A stretch of 64,000 bases of DNA from CAYOEV01 sp964403075 (lineage in GTDB: Bacteria > Bacteroidota > Bacteroidia > Cytophagales > Cyclobacteriaceae). The notes beneath the pieces were generated by a model, which saw nothing but the letters and a program-made list of their open reading frames with translations, was not told the DNA's origin and did no database searches. A program made the position numbers and the translations under genes. The stretch is from positions 74,050-138,049 of the forward strand of contig CAYOEV010000003.1 of the NCBI GenBank assembly GCA_964403075.1. The letters are read 5' to 3'. Positions 33,771 to 42,205 of the stretch are shown piece by piece; position 1 is the stretch's first letter, and each line of letters begins with the position of its first letter.

Positions 33771-36302
33771 TCAGTATTTTCTTTCAATCTCGTTCAATAA
33801 TTGTTCCAAAGCGTACTCATCTGGAATTAACACCTCTCTTGCCTTGCTCCCTTCAAATGGACCCACAACTCCGGCGGCTTCTAGTTGGTCTATGAGGCGA
33901 CCGGCCCGATTGTATCCTAGTTTCATCTTTCGCTGAATTAGCGAAGTACTTCCCTGTTGGTGCACGACCAGCAAACGGGCTGCATCGGCGAATAAGGCAT
34001 CTCGGTCTTTTAGGTCTGTTTCCCCTATGCCCGATTCTTCTTCACCGACATACTCTGGCAAATAATAGGCGGTGTCATACCCGCGCTGCTCACTGATAAA
34101 ATCACACAACCTATCTATTTCTGGTGTATCCACAAACGCACACTGCAGACGAATTATTTCCGAACCCATTGATAGGAGCATGTCTCCCATGCCAATAAGC
34201 TGATCTGCACCGCCTGTATCGAGGATGGTTCGTGAATCCACTTTCGAGGTGACACGGTAGGAGAGTCTGGCCGGGAAGTTGGCTTTAATTATGCCGGTGA
34301 TCACATTTACCGATGGTCGCTGCGTGGCTACAATCAAATGAATACCTATGGCACGTGCGAGCTGAGCCAGTCGCGCAATGGGGGTTTCCACTTCCTTGCC
34401 GGCGGTCATCATCAAGTCGGCCAGCTCGTCTATGATCAACACAATGTACGGGAGGTAACGATACCCTTTTTCTGGATTCAGTCTTCGTTCTTCGAATTTC
34501 CTGTTGTATTCTTTGATGTTGCGGCACCCTGCATTTTTTAATAAATCATAGCGCTGGTCCATTTCAATACAAAGGGAGTTTAGCGAGTTGACCACCTTCG
34601 AAGTATCTGTAATGATCGATTCTTCACTGTCCGGCAGCTTGGCAAGAAAATGTTTCTCAATTTTATTAAAAAGCGTAAGCTCTACCTTTTTGGGGTCTAC
34701 CAGGACAAATTTCAGTTGGCTGGGATGCTTTTTATAGAGTAGGGAGGCAAGTATCATATTGATGCCCACCGACTTACCCTGACCTGTGGCACCTGCCATT
34801 AACAAGTGGGGCATTTTGCTAAGATCTGTGGCGAAAACTTCGTTGCTTACTGTTTTGCCCAAGACTATGGGCAAAGCATAATCGCTCATCATGAATTTTT
34901 CCGTGGTAATGACGGATCGAATGTCTACCAGCTCACGGTTTTTGTTGGGCACTTCTATACCGATGGTACCCCTTCCCGGAATGGGCGCAATGATACGAAT
35001 GCCCAAAGCCGAAAGACTCAGGGCAATGTCATCTTCCAGATTCTTGATCTTGGAAATCTTGACGCCCGCCTTCGGCACTATCTCATAAAGCGTGACCGTT
35101 GGACCAATGGTGGCTTTGATACTTTGAATACCAATTTTAAAATTGATGAGGGTTTCAACAATCTTGTTTTTATTTTGCTCTAACTCGTCTTTAGATACCT
35201 GTACATCCCTCCTGGGATAGGTTTTCAATAAATCCGGTGTAGGAAATTTGTAGTTAGGCAATTCCAACGTTGGGTCATAATTAACCAACTGTTCAGTTGA
35301 CTGCTTTTCTGTGAACTCGGCCTTCGTTACTTCCATCTCATCAATCGTCTCCGTCTTGTGGACGGGAGTTGGTTCCGTGGCATCTTTTTTATCTGGCAGA
35401 TCTATTTCCAGTATAATTTCTTCGTTTTCTTTTTTTGTATTGCCTTCCGCTCGCTGCCCGATCACGGGTACTAATTCTTCTTGCGATTCTTCCGCCGGGC
35501 GCCCTGAAGCAGACTTTTCTTGGCTCGTGTATTTGGACTGCTCTTCCAGCTCTATTTCCTGGCGTATCTTTTCAAGTAAAGCAGGGGGTATTTCTTTTTC
35601 TTTTGTGGTTGCTGAATTTTTTTCTTTTGTAATACCTCCAGAGCTAAGATGAACAGTTGCCAATGCATCACCCAGTCGTTTCAGTACCCTTTGAACGACA
35701 GGAAGATGGGTGACGTTGAACAAATACATGTTAAAGCCAACGAATGCGAACAGCAATAGCAGCAAAGTGCCCCATCCCATCAGGCTTTGTAGCACCACGG
35801 CAAAGTCGTAACCGATACCTCCACTTAGAAAACTCCATGTAGAAATACCCTGTTCATCCAGAAGAAAATAACCCAAAAGGGTACTGGTCCAAATCAGGTA
35901 AAAAAAAGTAAACAAGGTAGCCTGGAAAATGGGCGCTAGCGTTTTTCTTAAGATGATACGTACTGCCATTACAAGGAGCAATGGCGGAATCAACAACGAG
36001 CCAATACCGAACCATTCAAAAATAAAATGATGAGATACGTAGGCCCCGTAAACACCCAGGGCATTTTGTACCTCTATCCCAGATTGAATGACACCCACTG
36101 TGGAAAGAGATTCCACTACACTTTGATCAGCCCTACCTGTTTTCAGGTAAGACAAAAAGGCCACTGCCAGGAAAATAGCAGACAGAAACAGCAGCCAACC
36201 CATGAGTAAATGAAATTTACGTTCTTTCAAAAAGTCGAAACTTATTTTCACTTTTTGCTTTGCCGCACTTTTCTTCTTCCGCTTGTAGGTATTTTTTGCC
36301 AT
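33771..36302 (-). CDS. ftsK: DNA translocase FtsK
   Basis: FtsK pumps chromosome DNA through the closing septum and activates XerCD dimer resolution. The 843-residue protein has four membrane helices to about residue 190, an acidic, low-complexity linker of about 150 residues, then the motor: GATGQGKSVGINMILASLL (Walker A near residue 505), LIIDELADLMMTAGKE (Walker B), and RPSVNVITGIIKANFPARL. The C-terminal gamma winged helix is present (GSTSLIQRKMKLGYNRAGRLIDQLEAAGVVG). The linker is shorter than in E. coli FtsK (1329 residues). It lies two genes downstream of xerD on the same strand. Confidence 0.97.
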   Translation of the reverse strand: MAKNTYKRKKKSAAKQKVKISFDFLKERKFHLLMGWLLFLSAIFLAVAFLSYLKTGRADQSVVESLSTVGVIQSGIEVQNALGVYGAYVSHHFIFEWFGIGSLLIPPLLLVMAVRIILRKTLAPIFQATLFTFFYLIWTSTLLGYFLLDEQGISTWSFLSGGIGYDFAVVLQSLMGWGTLLLLLFAFVGFNMYLFNVTHLPVVQRVLKRLGDALATVHLSSGGITKEKNSATTKEKEIPPALLEKIRQEIELEEQSKYTSQEKSASGRPAEESQEELVPVIGQRAEGNTKKENEEIILEIDLPDKKDATEPTPVHKTETIDEMEVTKAEFTEKQSTEQLVNYDPTLELPNYKFPTPDLLKTYPRRDVQVSKDELEQNKNKIVETLINFKIGIQSIKATIGPTVTLYEIVPKAGVKISKIKNLEDDIALSLSALGIRIIAPIPGRGTIGIEVPNKNRELVDIRSVITTEKFMMSDYALPIVLGKTVSNEVFATDLSKMPHLLMAGATGQGKSVGINMILASLLYKKHPSQLKFVLVDPKKVELTLFNKIEKHFLAKLPDSEESIITDTSKVVNSLNSLCIEMDQRYDLLKNAGCRNIKEYNRKFEERRLNPEKGYRYLPYIVLIIDELADLMMTAGKEVETPIARLAQLARAIGIHLIVATQRPSVNVITGIIKANFPARLSYRVTSKVDSRTILDTGGADQLIGMGDMLLSMGSEIIRLQCAFVDTPEIDRLCDFISEQRGYDTAYYLPEYVGEEESGIGETDLKDRDALFADAARLLVVHQQGSTSLIQRKMKLGYNRAGRLIDQLEAAGVVGPFEGSKAREVLIPDEYALEQLLNEIERKY

Positions 36303-36332
36303 CAGATCGCAAAACTAAAACATCCCATCGGC

Positions 36333-37358
36333 CTAGCCGCTAATCAGGCTACGATTGATGTCGCGAATCAGTTCAGGACCTTTGTAGACCAATCCTGTGT
36401 ACAGCTGCACAAGGTCTGCGCCGGCGTCGAGCTTTTGCTTTACATCCGCAGGAGATGATATGCCTCCGGCGGCGATTATGGGAATTTCCGGCAGTCGCTG
36501 CCTGATGTGCTTGACCATGTCTGTGGAAACATCTTTTATGGGTGCCCCACTGAGGCCACCGGCGCCCATAAGCCTTACCTGGTCGTGATTGGTTTTTAAA
36601 CCTTCCCTGAATATGGTGGTATTGATGGCAATAAGGCCATCCAGCTTCAATTCTTCTACGATTTCAAGAATATCATTCAACGCACTTGGCGCAAGATCCG
36701 GTGCGATTTTGAGGAGGATCGGTCGATAATGTGCCTGTAATGATCGGGCATTCAATAATACTTTTAGCAGGTGCCTGAGGGGTTCTTTTTCCTGAAGCCT
36801 GCGCAAATCAGGCGTATTGGGTGAACTGACGTTCACGGCAAAGTAATCTACGTGAGGATAAAGCGCATGGAACCCTAACAAATAATCGGTGGGAGCATCT
36901 TCGTTGGAAGTCCATTTATTTTTACCAATATTTCCCCCAATGATCACCTGTGTTTTTCGGGATGCCAGCCTTTTGGTCATCGCCTCGACTCCTGCATTGT
37001 TGAAACCCATGCGATTGATTAGCGCCTCGTCTTTGGGCAGGCGAAAAAGTCGGGGCTTTTCGTTCCCAGGTTGTGGTTTAGGGGTCACTGTGCCCACTTC
37101 TAGAAAGCCAAAGCCCATGGCTTCAAAGGCCTCGAGGTGTTGGGCGTTTTTATCAAATCCAGCTGCAAGTCCTACGGGGTTGGAGAATGTCAAGCCTAAC
37201 AGCTCGCGCTTTAATTGCGGGTGATTGACCTGATACCTGCGTGCAAAAAGTCGACGGATGAAGGGTACCCTGATCATCAGGTCTAGCAAAGCGGTAGTCA
37301 CTTTGTGGGCAGGCTCTGGTGGCAATAGAAAGAGCAAAGATTTAATTATGGCGTACAT
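36333..37358 (-). CDS. pyrD: Dihydroorotate dehydrogenase, class 2
   Basis: A 341-residue membrane-associated FMN enzyme oxidising dihydroorotate to orotate with quinone. The N-terminal helical extension (MYAIIKSLLFLLPPEPAHKV) is the quinone-binding part that defines class 2. Other marks: GLAAGFDKNAQHLEAFEAMG, NRMGFNNAGVEAM, VNVSSPNTPDLR with the class 2 active-site serine and the FMN site IIAAGGISSPADVKQKLDAGADLVQLYTG. It starts one base after xerD's stop and precedes ftsK by 30 bases. Confidence 0.96.
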   Translation of the reverse strand: MYAIIKSLLFLLPPEPAHKVTTALLDLMIRVPFIRRLFARRYQVNHPQLKRELLGLTFSNPVGLAAGFDKNAQHLEAFEAMGFGFLEVGTVTPKPQPGNEKPRLFRLPKDEALINRMGFNNAGVEAMTKRLASRKTQVIIGGNIGKNKWTSNEDAPTDYLLGFHALYPHVDYFAVNVSSPNTPDLRRLQEKEPLRHLLKVLLNARSLQAHYRPILLKIAPDLAPSALNDILEIVEELKLDGLIAINTTIFREGLKTNHDQVRLMGAGGLSGAPIKDVSTDMVKHIRQRLPEIPIIAAGGISSPADVKQKLDAGADLVQLYTGLVYKGPELIRDINRSLISG

Positions 37359-38267
37359 TCAGCTTCTTGGATGAAATTGGGTAATCACTTGTTTGAGGTA
37401 GTCTCGGTCGAGGTGGGTATAGATTTCTGTGGTGGTAATGGATTCATGTCCCAACATTTCCTGGATGGCACGAAGATCGGCTCCGCCCTCTAATAAATGT
37501 GTCGCAAATGAATGTCGAAAAGTATGCGGACCAATGTTTTTGTTAATTTGCGCACTGGCTGCCAAATCCTTGATGATCATAAATATCATCGTGCGAGACA
37601 AAGAACGTCCACGACGATTGAGGAACAGGTGATCTTCAAAACCCTGGGCAATATTCATGTGGTTGCGCACGTGTTGTCGGTAGAGTTCGATGTGCTTGAG
37701 GGCCGATCGGCCTATGGGAACCAGTCGTTCCTTATTGCCTTTGCCCACTACCCTTAAAAAACCAATCTCATGATGTAAATGGCTGATTTTAAGATTAACC
37801 AACTCACTCACGCGTAAACCAGAGCTGTAAAGGGTCTCCAGAATGGCCCTATTGCGTGTCCCTTCCGGCGTGGATAAATCAACGGCCTCCAGGATGCGTT
37901 CTATTTCCGGCACATCGAGGGTGTCCGGAAGTTTCCGCCCTAGCTTGGGACCTTCAATTAATTCGGTAGGGTCCTGTTTGATCAGGTTTTCATACAATAG
38001 AAATTTAAAAAAGGATTTGAGGCCACTGAGGAGTCGCGCCTGTGAGTGAGTGGATAGCCCCAGTTCATTCATGAAACTTAAAAAAGCGCTCAGATGGGCT
38101 GTGGAAGTGGTCATTGGGGTGATTTCAGGGTGCTGGGATTCCATAAACTCCCGTAATTTTGTAACATCTCGCTGGTAGGCAGCCACGGAGTTCGTGGCCA
38201 GGGATCTTTCCAGTTTTAGATAATCAATGTACTGCTTGATATAACTCCCCCAACTCACCGCACACAA
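37359..38267 (-). CDS. xerD: Site-specific tyrosine recombinase XerD
   Basis: A 302-residue tyrosine recombinase that resolves chromosome dimers at dif with XerC under FtsK control. The SAM-like N-terminal domain (YIDYLKLERSLATNSVAAYQRD) precedes the catalytic domain with R in YSSGLRVSELVNL, K in VVGKGNKERLVPIG, HxxR in HTFRHSFATHLLEGGADL, H in EMLGHESITT and nucleophile Y in TEIYTHLDRDY. The start lies 17 bases from the start of the divergent aroQ gene. Confidence 0.94.
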   Translation of the reverse strand: MCAVSWGSYIKQYIDYLKLERSLATNSVAAYQRDVTKLREFMESQHPEITPMTTSTAHLSAFLSFMNELGLSTHSQARLLSGLKSFFKFLLYENLIKQDPTELIEGPKLGRKLPDTLDVPEIERILEAVDLSTPEGTRNRAILETLYSSGLRVSELVNLKISHLHHEIGFLRVVGKGNKERLVPIGRSALKHIELYRQHVRNHMNIAQGFEDHLFLNRRGRSLSRTMIFMIIKDLAASAQINKNIGPHTFRHSFATHLLEGGADLRAIQEMLGHESITTTEIYTHLDRDYLKQVITQFHPRS

Positions 38268-38284
38268 AACTAATTCAACCTCGG

Positions 38285-38707
38285 ATGATAATTTCTATAA
38301 TCAATGGCCCCAACCTTAATCTGTTGGGCACACGAGAACCTGATATTTATGGCCATCAGTCTTTTGAAAATTATTTTCATGAATTGAAAGCGCTGTTTGG
38401 CCTGCATGAATTAAACCATTTTCAATCCAATCATGAAGGGGCACTGATCGACCGTTTGCACGAAATAGGATTCCGGAATGATTATGGCATTGTACTGAAC
38501 GCCGGAGGACTTACCCATACCTCGGTGGTCCTTGCCGATGCCGTTAAGGCCATCAAGGTACCGGTGATAGAGGTGCATGTTTCAGACATCAAAAACAGGG
38601 AGGAGTTTCGTCAACACAGTTTTTTGACACCGGTATGTGCCGGGCATTTTTCAGGACATGGCCTCAAGGGCTATCAGCTGGCCATTGAAGCGTTGTTACA
38701 ACTATGA
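38285..38707 (+). CDS. aroQ: 3-dehydroquinate dehydratase, type II
   Basis: AroQ removes water from 3-dehydroquinate in the shikimate pathway. The 140-residue size and the opening SIINGPNLNLLGTREPDIYG, the SNHEGALIDRLHEIG block, LNAGGLTHTSVVLADA and HVSDIKNREEFRQHSF are signatures of the type II dodecameric enzyme. Its stop codon overlaps the start of the following aminotransferase (ATGA). Confidence 0.96.
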   Translation: MIISIINGPNLNLLGTREPDIYGHQSFENYFHELKALFGLHELNHFQSNHEGALIDRLHEIGFRNDYGIVLNAGGLTHTSVVLADAVKAIKVPVIEVHVSDIKNREEFRQHSFLTPVCAGHFSGHGLKGYQLAIEALLQL

Positions 38708-39747
38708 GAATGATTAGTTTTTACCCGGGCCCATCCAGGATTTACTCCAACCTGACCGAATATATCTACGATGCACAGATGGAAGGGGTTTTATCCATTA
38801 ACCACCGCAGTGATGGGTTTATGGCCCTCTTCGCCAAAACCAAAAAGGTACTCAGAGATCGGCTCAATATTCCGGAGGATTATGGAATTGCATTTGTCTC
38901 ATCGGCTACGGAAGCCTGGGAAATAACCGCGCAGTCCTTGGTGAGGGAACGTTCTCTTCATTTGTACAATGGCTCATTTGGGGAAAAATGGGCCAACTAT
39001 ACGGAACAGTGTCATCCAATAGTCCGGCGTACCTTCCCCATAGATGAATTGCCTGATGCAGGTGGCGCAGAAGATGTAGATACGCTTTGTCTGGTACACA
39101 ATGAAACATCAAATGGTACTTTTCTGCCAACCACGTGGATGGAAAATATTCGCCGCAATTTCGAGAGCATCATTGCAATTGATGCCACCTCTTCTATGGC
39201 AGGTGTGGAACTGGATTGGACATTGGGCGACTTTTGGTTTGCCTCTGTGCAGAAATGTTTTGGTTTGCCAGCTGGGATGGCCATACTGGTTTATTCGCCC
39301 CAGGCATTAAAAAGGGCCATGGAGGTGGGTGATAATCATTACAATTCGCTCTCATTTATCGCAGAAAATGCAGAAAAGAACCAAACCCACCATACACCCA
39401 ATGTGTTGGGGATTTACCTACTCTATCGGTCACAGAAATTCTCCAGTGGCATTGAGGATGCGCAGACAAAACTGTTGCAAAGGTACCAGCACTGGAAAAC
39501 CCTCGGCAATGAGCTTGCTATGAAATGGCTGATTGACAATGAAGCAGTAAGATCTAGAACCGTACTGACTTTTTCTATGGAACAACCGGAACGGTTGCTG
39601 GACCATGCCTTGAGCCACGGGCTTATTTTGGGTAAGGGCTATGGCCATTGGAGACAGCATACACTTAGAATTGCCAACTTCCCTGCCATCAAAAGCAAGG
39701 AAATTGACAAACTGGAGCGGTTTTTAATGGATTATTTTAACTATTAG
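38704..39747 (+). CDS. Class V aminotransferase (phosphoserine aminotransferase-like)
   Basis: A 347-residue PLP enzyme of the SerC/aspartate-aminotransferase V superfamily. It starts ISFYPGPSRIYSNLTEYI, has a substrate loop SINHRSDGFMALF, the sequence IAIDATSSMAG that carries the PLP-binding Asp, and a lysine in WFASVQKCFGLPAGM as expected for the Schiff base. The ending RIANFPAIKSKEIDKLERFL is typical. The true substrate may be phosphoserine or a related alpha-hydroxy/amino acid. It is translationally coupled to aroQ; its stop interlocks with the convergent TPR gene. Confidence 0.83.
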   Translation: MRMISFYPGPSRIYSNLTEYIYDAQMEGVLSINHRSDGFMALFAKTKKVLRDRLNIPEDYGIAFVSSATEAWEITAQSLVRERSLHLYNGSFGEKWANYTEQCHPIVRRTFPIDELPDAGGAEDVDTLCLVHNETSNGTFLPTTWMENIRRNFESIIAIDATSSMAGVELDWTLGDFWFASVQKCFGLPAGMAILVYSPQALKRAMEVGDNHYNSLSFIAENAEKNQTHHTPNVLGIYLLYRSQKFSSGIEDAQTKLLQRYQHWKTLGNELAMKWLIDNEAVRSRTVLTFSMEQPERLLDHALSHGLILGKGYGHWRQHTLRIANFPAIKSKEIDKLERFLMDYFNY

Positions 39748-41057
39748 GGCCTTCGGCGGACGGTGGTCTTCGTATTGATCCAACAACCCACTTCTATCAA
39801 CTGCCCTTCTTCATAGCCTTCTGTAAATATGACATCGATGGCGGGAAACTGGCTAGCGGCTGCGGCCATCTGACTGCTGTTGCCGGCTTTCTGAAAAGCG
39901 TCGTAAGCGGCAAAGAACACTGCACGGTCTTTCACCCGACTTTCACCTACGCTACAATTTTTAAATGAGGAATAATATAAGGAACCGATGATATTGTAAG
40001 CGGCTGAATTGCCGGGACTTAGACCCAACGCCTCAAAAGCCAGTTGACGTGCTTTGGATAATTGGCCTTTCTTTTGGTAAGCACGTGCCTGGCCGATCAG
40101 TACTTCTACTTGTCGTTCAACATCTGTGGCAAGCGTGAAAGCTTGTTGAAAAAGCGTCAAGGCTTTATCGTAGTCACCTTGATCCATTCTTCGCTCTGCA
40201 AGAATTGCGAGCAGTTTAGGCTCTGGTTCCTCTTTCACAATGGCTTCCCCGGCGTCTACAAAGTAATCATTGGAAGAGCACTTTGCTTTAAGGGAGTACA
40301 GAAATATCTTTTTTGCCGTGCCGATGTCTGTAGGATCTTTTTGAAATTTAGGTACGAGGGTTGTTTCAATGAACTCGCAGGTGAGCAGCCCCTCTATGGA
40401 GGTAAGTAGGGCATCGATTTTGTCCTGATCTTTTGTGAGACGTGCATCCGATTGAGCCATTTTTAATTTCTCTTCGATGATTTCAGAGATTTCTCCATGA
40501 ATGGCAAGCACCGATTCTCCGGGCATTTGTTCCGGCTGGGACTCATGGTAATATTTGGCCAAAGTCATGTACGGCACGTGATTGAAGTTGGAAATACCTA
40601 CACCGTTGATTTGGTAAGCCTGTTTGTACAGTTCATGCAGTAAGCCAAACTTTTTTGGTTGCTTGTAATAAAGTTTAAATGCAGCGTATGCTTTGCGGTC
40701 TAGCACAGCGGCCTCGTCGCCGAAATATTCAATGCGTCGGTCGTACATCCATAGCAGGGAATCTTCCAACTTTGGCCGGCGCCCATCGGTGAGGTCTTTG
40801 ACGAGAACCTCTTCGATACTCTTCGCACCATCTATGTAAATGGACGGATTTAGGTTGGGGTTATTCGTATATAACCAGCGAAGTGTTTTCAGCGCTGCCT
40901 CGTATTTATCCTGGCCCATCAAGACTTTATAGTAGGCTTGCTTTTCCTGTGCCTGCTCATAAAGTTTTTCATCCTCGGGCCAATTCCACCCTGCCTGACC
41001 GAAAGTATGCTGAACGAAAAAGAAATTCAGGATAAGTAACGAAATAATTAATTTCAT
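39744..41057 (-). CDS. Secreted TPR-repeat protein
   Basis: A 437-residue exported protein with a signal peptide (MKLIISLLILNFFFVQHTFGQ). The body is helical with several tetratricopeptide repeats (YYKVLMGQDKYEAALKTLRWL, LAERRMDQGDYDKALTLFQQAF, AYQKKGQLSKARQLAFEALGL). TPR proteins of this type are common in the Bacteroidota periplasm and often serve as scaffolds, so a partner is expected. A single cysteine pair lies near the C terminus (FKNCSVGES, VGCWINTKT). Its stop is interlocked with that of the aminotransferase. Confidence 0.8.
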   Translation of the reverse strand: MKLIISLLILNFFFVQHTFGQAGWNWPEDEKLYEQAQEKQAYYKVLMGQDKYEAALKTLRWLYTNNPNLNPSIYIDGAKSIEEVLVKDLTDGRRPKLEDSLLWMYDRRIEYFGDEAAVLDRKAYAAFKLYYKQPKKFGLLHELYKQAYQINGVGISNFNHVPYMTLAKYYHESQPEQMPGESVLAIHGEISEIIEEKLKMAQSDARLTKDQDKIDALLTSIEGLLTCEFIETTLVPKFQKDPTDIGTAKKIFLYSLKAKCSSNDYFVDAGEAIVKEEPEPKLLAILAERRMDQGDYDKALTLFQQAFTLATDVERQVEVLIGQARAYQKKGQLSKARQLAFEALGLSPGNSAAYNIIGSLYYSSFKNCSVGESRVKDRAVFFAAYDAFQKAGNSSQMAAAASQFPAIDVIFTEGYEEGQLIEVGCWINTKTTVRRRP

Positions 41058-41130
41058 GAGTTCGATAGATTTTGTTCGTTTGCGACCGCAAAACTGATCA
41101 TATAATCTTAAACGGCTGGCGGCAACGGAT

Positions 41131-41138
41131 TAGTTTTG
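41131..41138 (+). promoter_or_regulatory. Candidate -7 box of marC
   Basis: TAGTTTTG matches the TAnnTTTG consensus exactly and lies 16 bases before the GTG start of marC. A clear -33 TTTG is not visible at the right spacing. Confidence 0.4.
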
Positions 41139-41154
41139 TGTTAAAAAAATATCC

Positions 41155-41724
41155 GTGTTCGCTTTCAAAGAAATTCTCTCTGTAACGCTCATCCTTTTTT
41201 CAGTAATCGATATTCTGGGCAGCATTCCTATAATTTTAGATCTAAGAAAGAAGGTGGGTCATGTACAATCAGAAAAAGCAACCATAGTTTCGGGTGTATT
41301 GATGGTGGCTTTTTTGTTTTTAGGAGAAGCCATTCTGCATTTATTGGGTTTAGATGTGGGTTCATTTGCCATTTCCGGGGCCATTATCATTTTTGTCATA
41401 GGCATGGAAATGATTCTGGGATTTCAATTTTTCAAGTATGAACCCGAGTCGGTGTCCGCTACCTCTATCGTACCTATTGCTTTCCCGTTGATCGCGGGGG
41501 CTGGCACTTTGACCACCATTCTTTCTTTGCGGGCAGAATTTCAGACACAAAACATACTGGTGGGAATCATTGCGAATCTGATGTTGGTTTATGCTGTTTT
41601 GAAAACTACTGGGTGGCTGGAGAAGAAAATTGGGCCTGGTGGTTTCTTAATTTTAAGAAAGGTTTTTGGTATCATCCTGCTGTCCATAGCCATCAAGTTG
41701 TTCAAGAACAACTGGTTTTTATGA
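41155..41724 (+). CDS. MarC family membrane protein
   Basis: A 189-residue inner membrane protein of the UPF0056 (MarC) family with about six helices. Family marks are SVTLILFSVIDILGSIPIIL, GFQFFKYEPESVSATSIVPIAFPLIAGAGTLTTILSL and GPGGFLILRKVFGIILLSIAI. MarC was once linked to multidrug resistance in E. coli but that was withdrawn; role unknown. It starts with GTG. Its end overlaps the start of rnhA (ATGA). Confidence 0.9.
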   Translation: MFAFKEILSVTLILFSVIDILGSIPIILDLRKKVGHVQSEKATIVSGVLMVAFLFLGEAILHLLGLDVGSFAISGAIIIFVIGMEMILGFQFFKYEPESVSATSIVPIAFPLIAGAGTLTTILSLRAEFQTQNILVGIIANLMLVYAVLKTTGWLEKKIGPGGFLILRKVFGIILLSIAIKLFKNNWFL

Positions 41725-42156
41725 TACGACTTTACACGGACGGGTCAGCCAAGGGTAATCCAGGGCCGGGTGGTTATGGGGTCGTCTTAGCACATGGTNN
41801 NNNNNNNNGCCGGTTTTCGGAAAACTACCAACAACCGCATGGAGCTACTGGCAGTCATTGCGGGGCTGGAAGCAATCAAAAAGCCGGGGTGGGAGGTATT
41901 GGTAATCTCAGATTCCAAATATGTGGTAGACGCAGTGACCAAAGGTTGGTTGAAGGGCTGGGTGAAGAAGAATTTTAAGGATAAAAAAAATGTGGACCTC
42001 TGGAAACGATATTTGGAGGTGTCCAAAAATCATAAGGTGTCTTTCCAATGGGTCAAAGGTCATGCAGGACATCCACAGAATGAGCGTTGTGACCAATTGG
42101 CTGTGGCAGCGGCGGACTTGCCCAATTTGCCACCGGATCTAGGCTATGAAACATAA
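41721..42156 (+). CDS. rnhA: Ribonuclease HI, interrupted by an assembly gap
   Basis: RNase HI degrades RNA in RNA:DNA hybrids. The catalytic residues are visible: D7 in LYTDGSAKGNPGPGGYGVVL, E in NNRMELLAVI, D in ISDSKYVVDAV and D in HPQNERCDQLAVAA. A run of ten N at 41799-41808 breaks the coding frame. The last codon before the gap (GGT) and the first after it (GCC) both sit on codon boundaries, so the true gap must be a multiple of three, probably about 21 bases, as related enzymes have about seven residues here. Not a pseudogene. Confidence 0.9.
41799..41808. other. Assembly gap (10 N)
   Basis: Ten undetermined bases inside rnhA. The number ten is a placeholder: keeping it would put the two parts of the gene out of frame by one. 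Confidence 0.97.
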
Positions 42157-42183
42157 AAAAACCGCTCCAAAAAGGAGCTGCTT
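42154..42183 (-). terminator. Terminator of the Calx-beta/DUF4394 gene
   Basis: On the minus strand the sequence reads AGCAGCTCC, five T, GGAGCGG and seven T: a GCTCC/GGAGC stem followed by a T run. It lies between convergent gene ends and probably serves the leftward gene; it may also stop rnhA weakly. Confidence 0.65.
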
Positions 42184-42205
42184 TCATATTGGATTAGATT
42201 TTTAT

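Noticed and set aside
41721..42156. Frameshifted or broken rnhA
   Set aside because: The frame change is caused by the placeholder length of the N run; both halves fit the enzyme in register.
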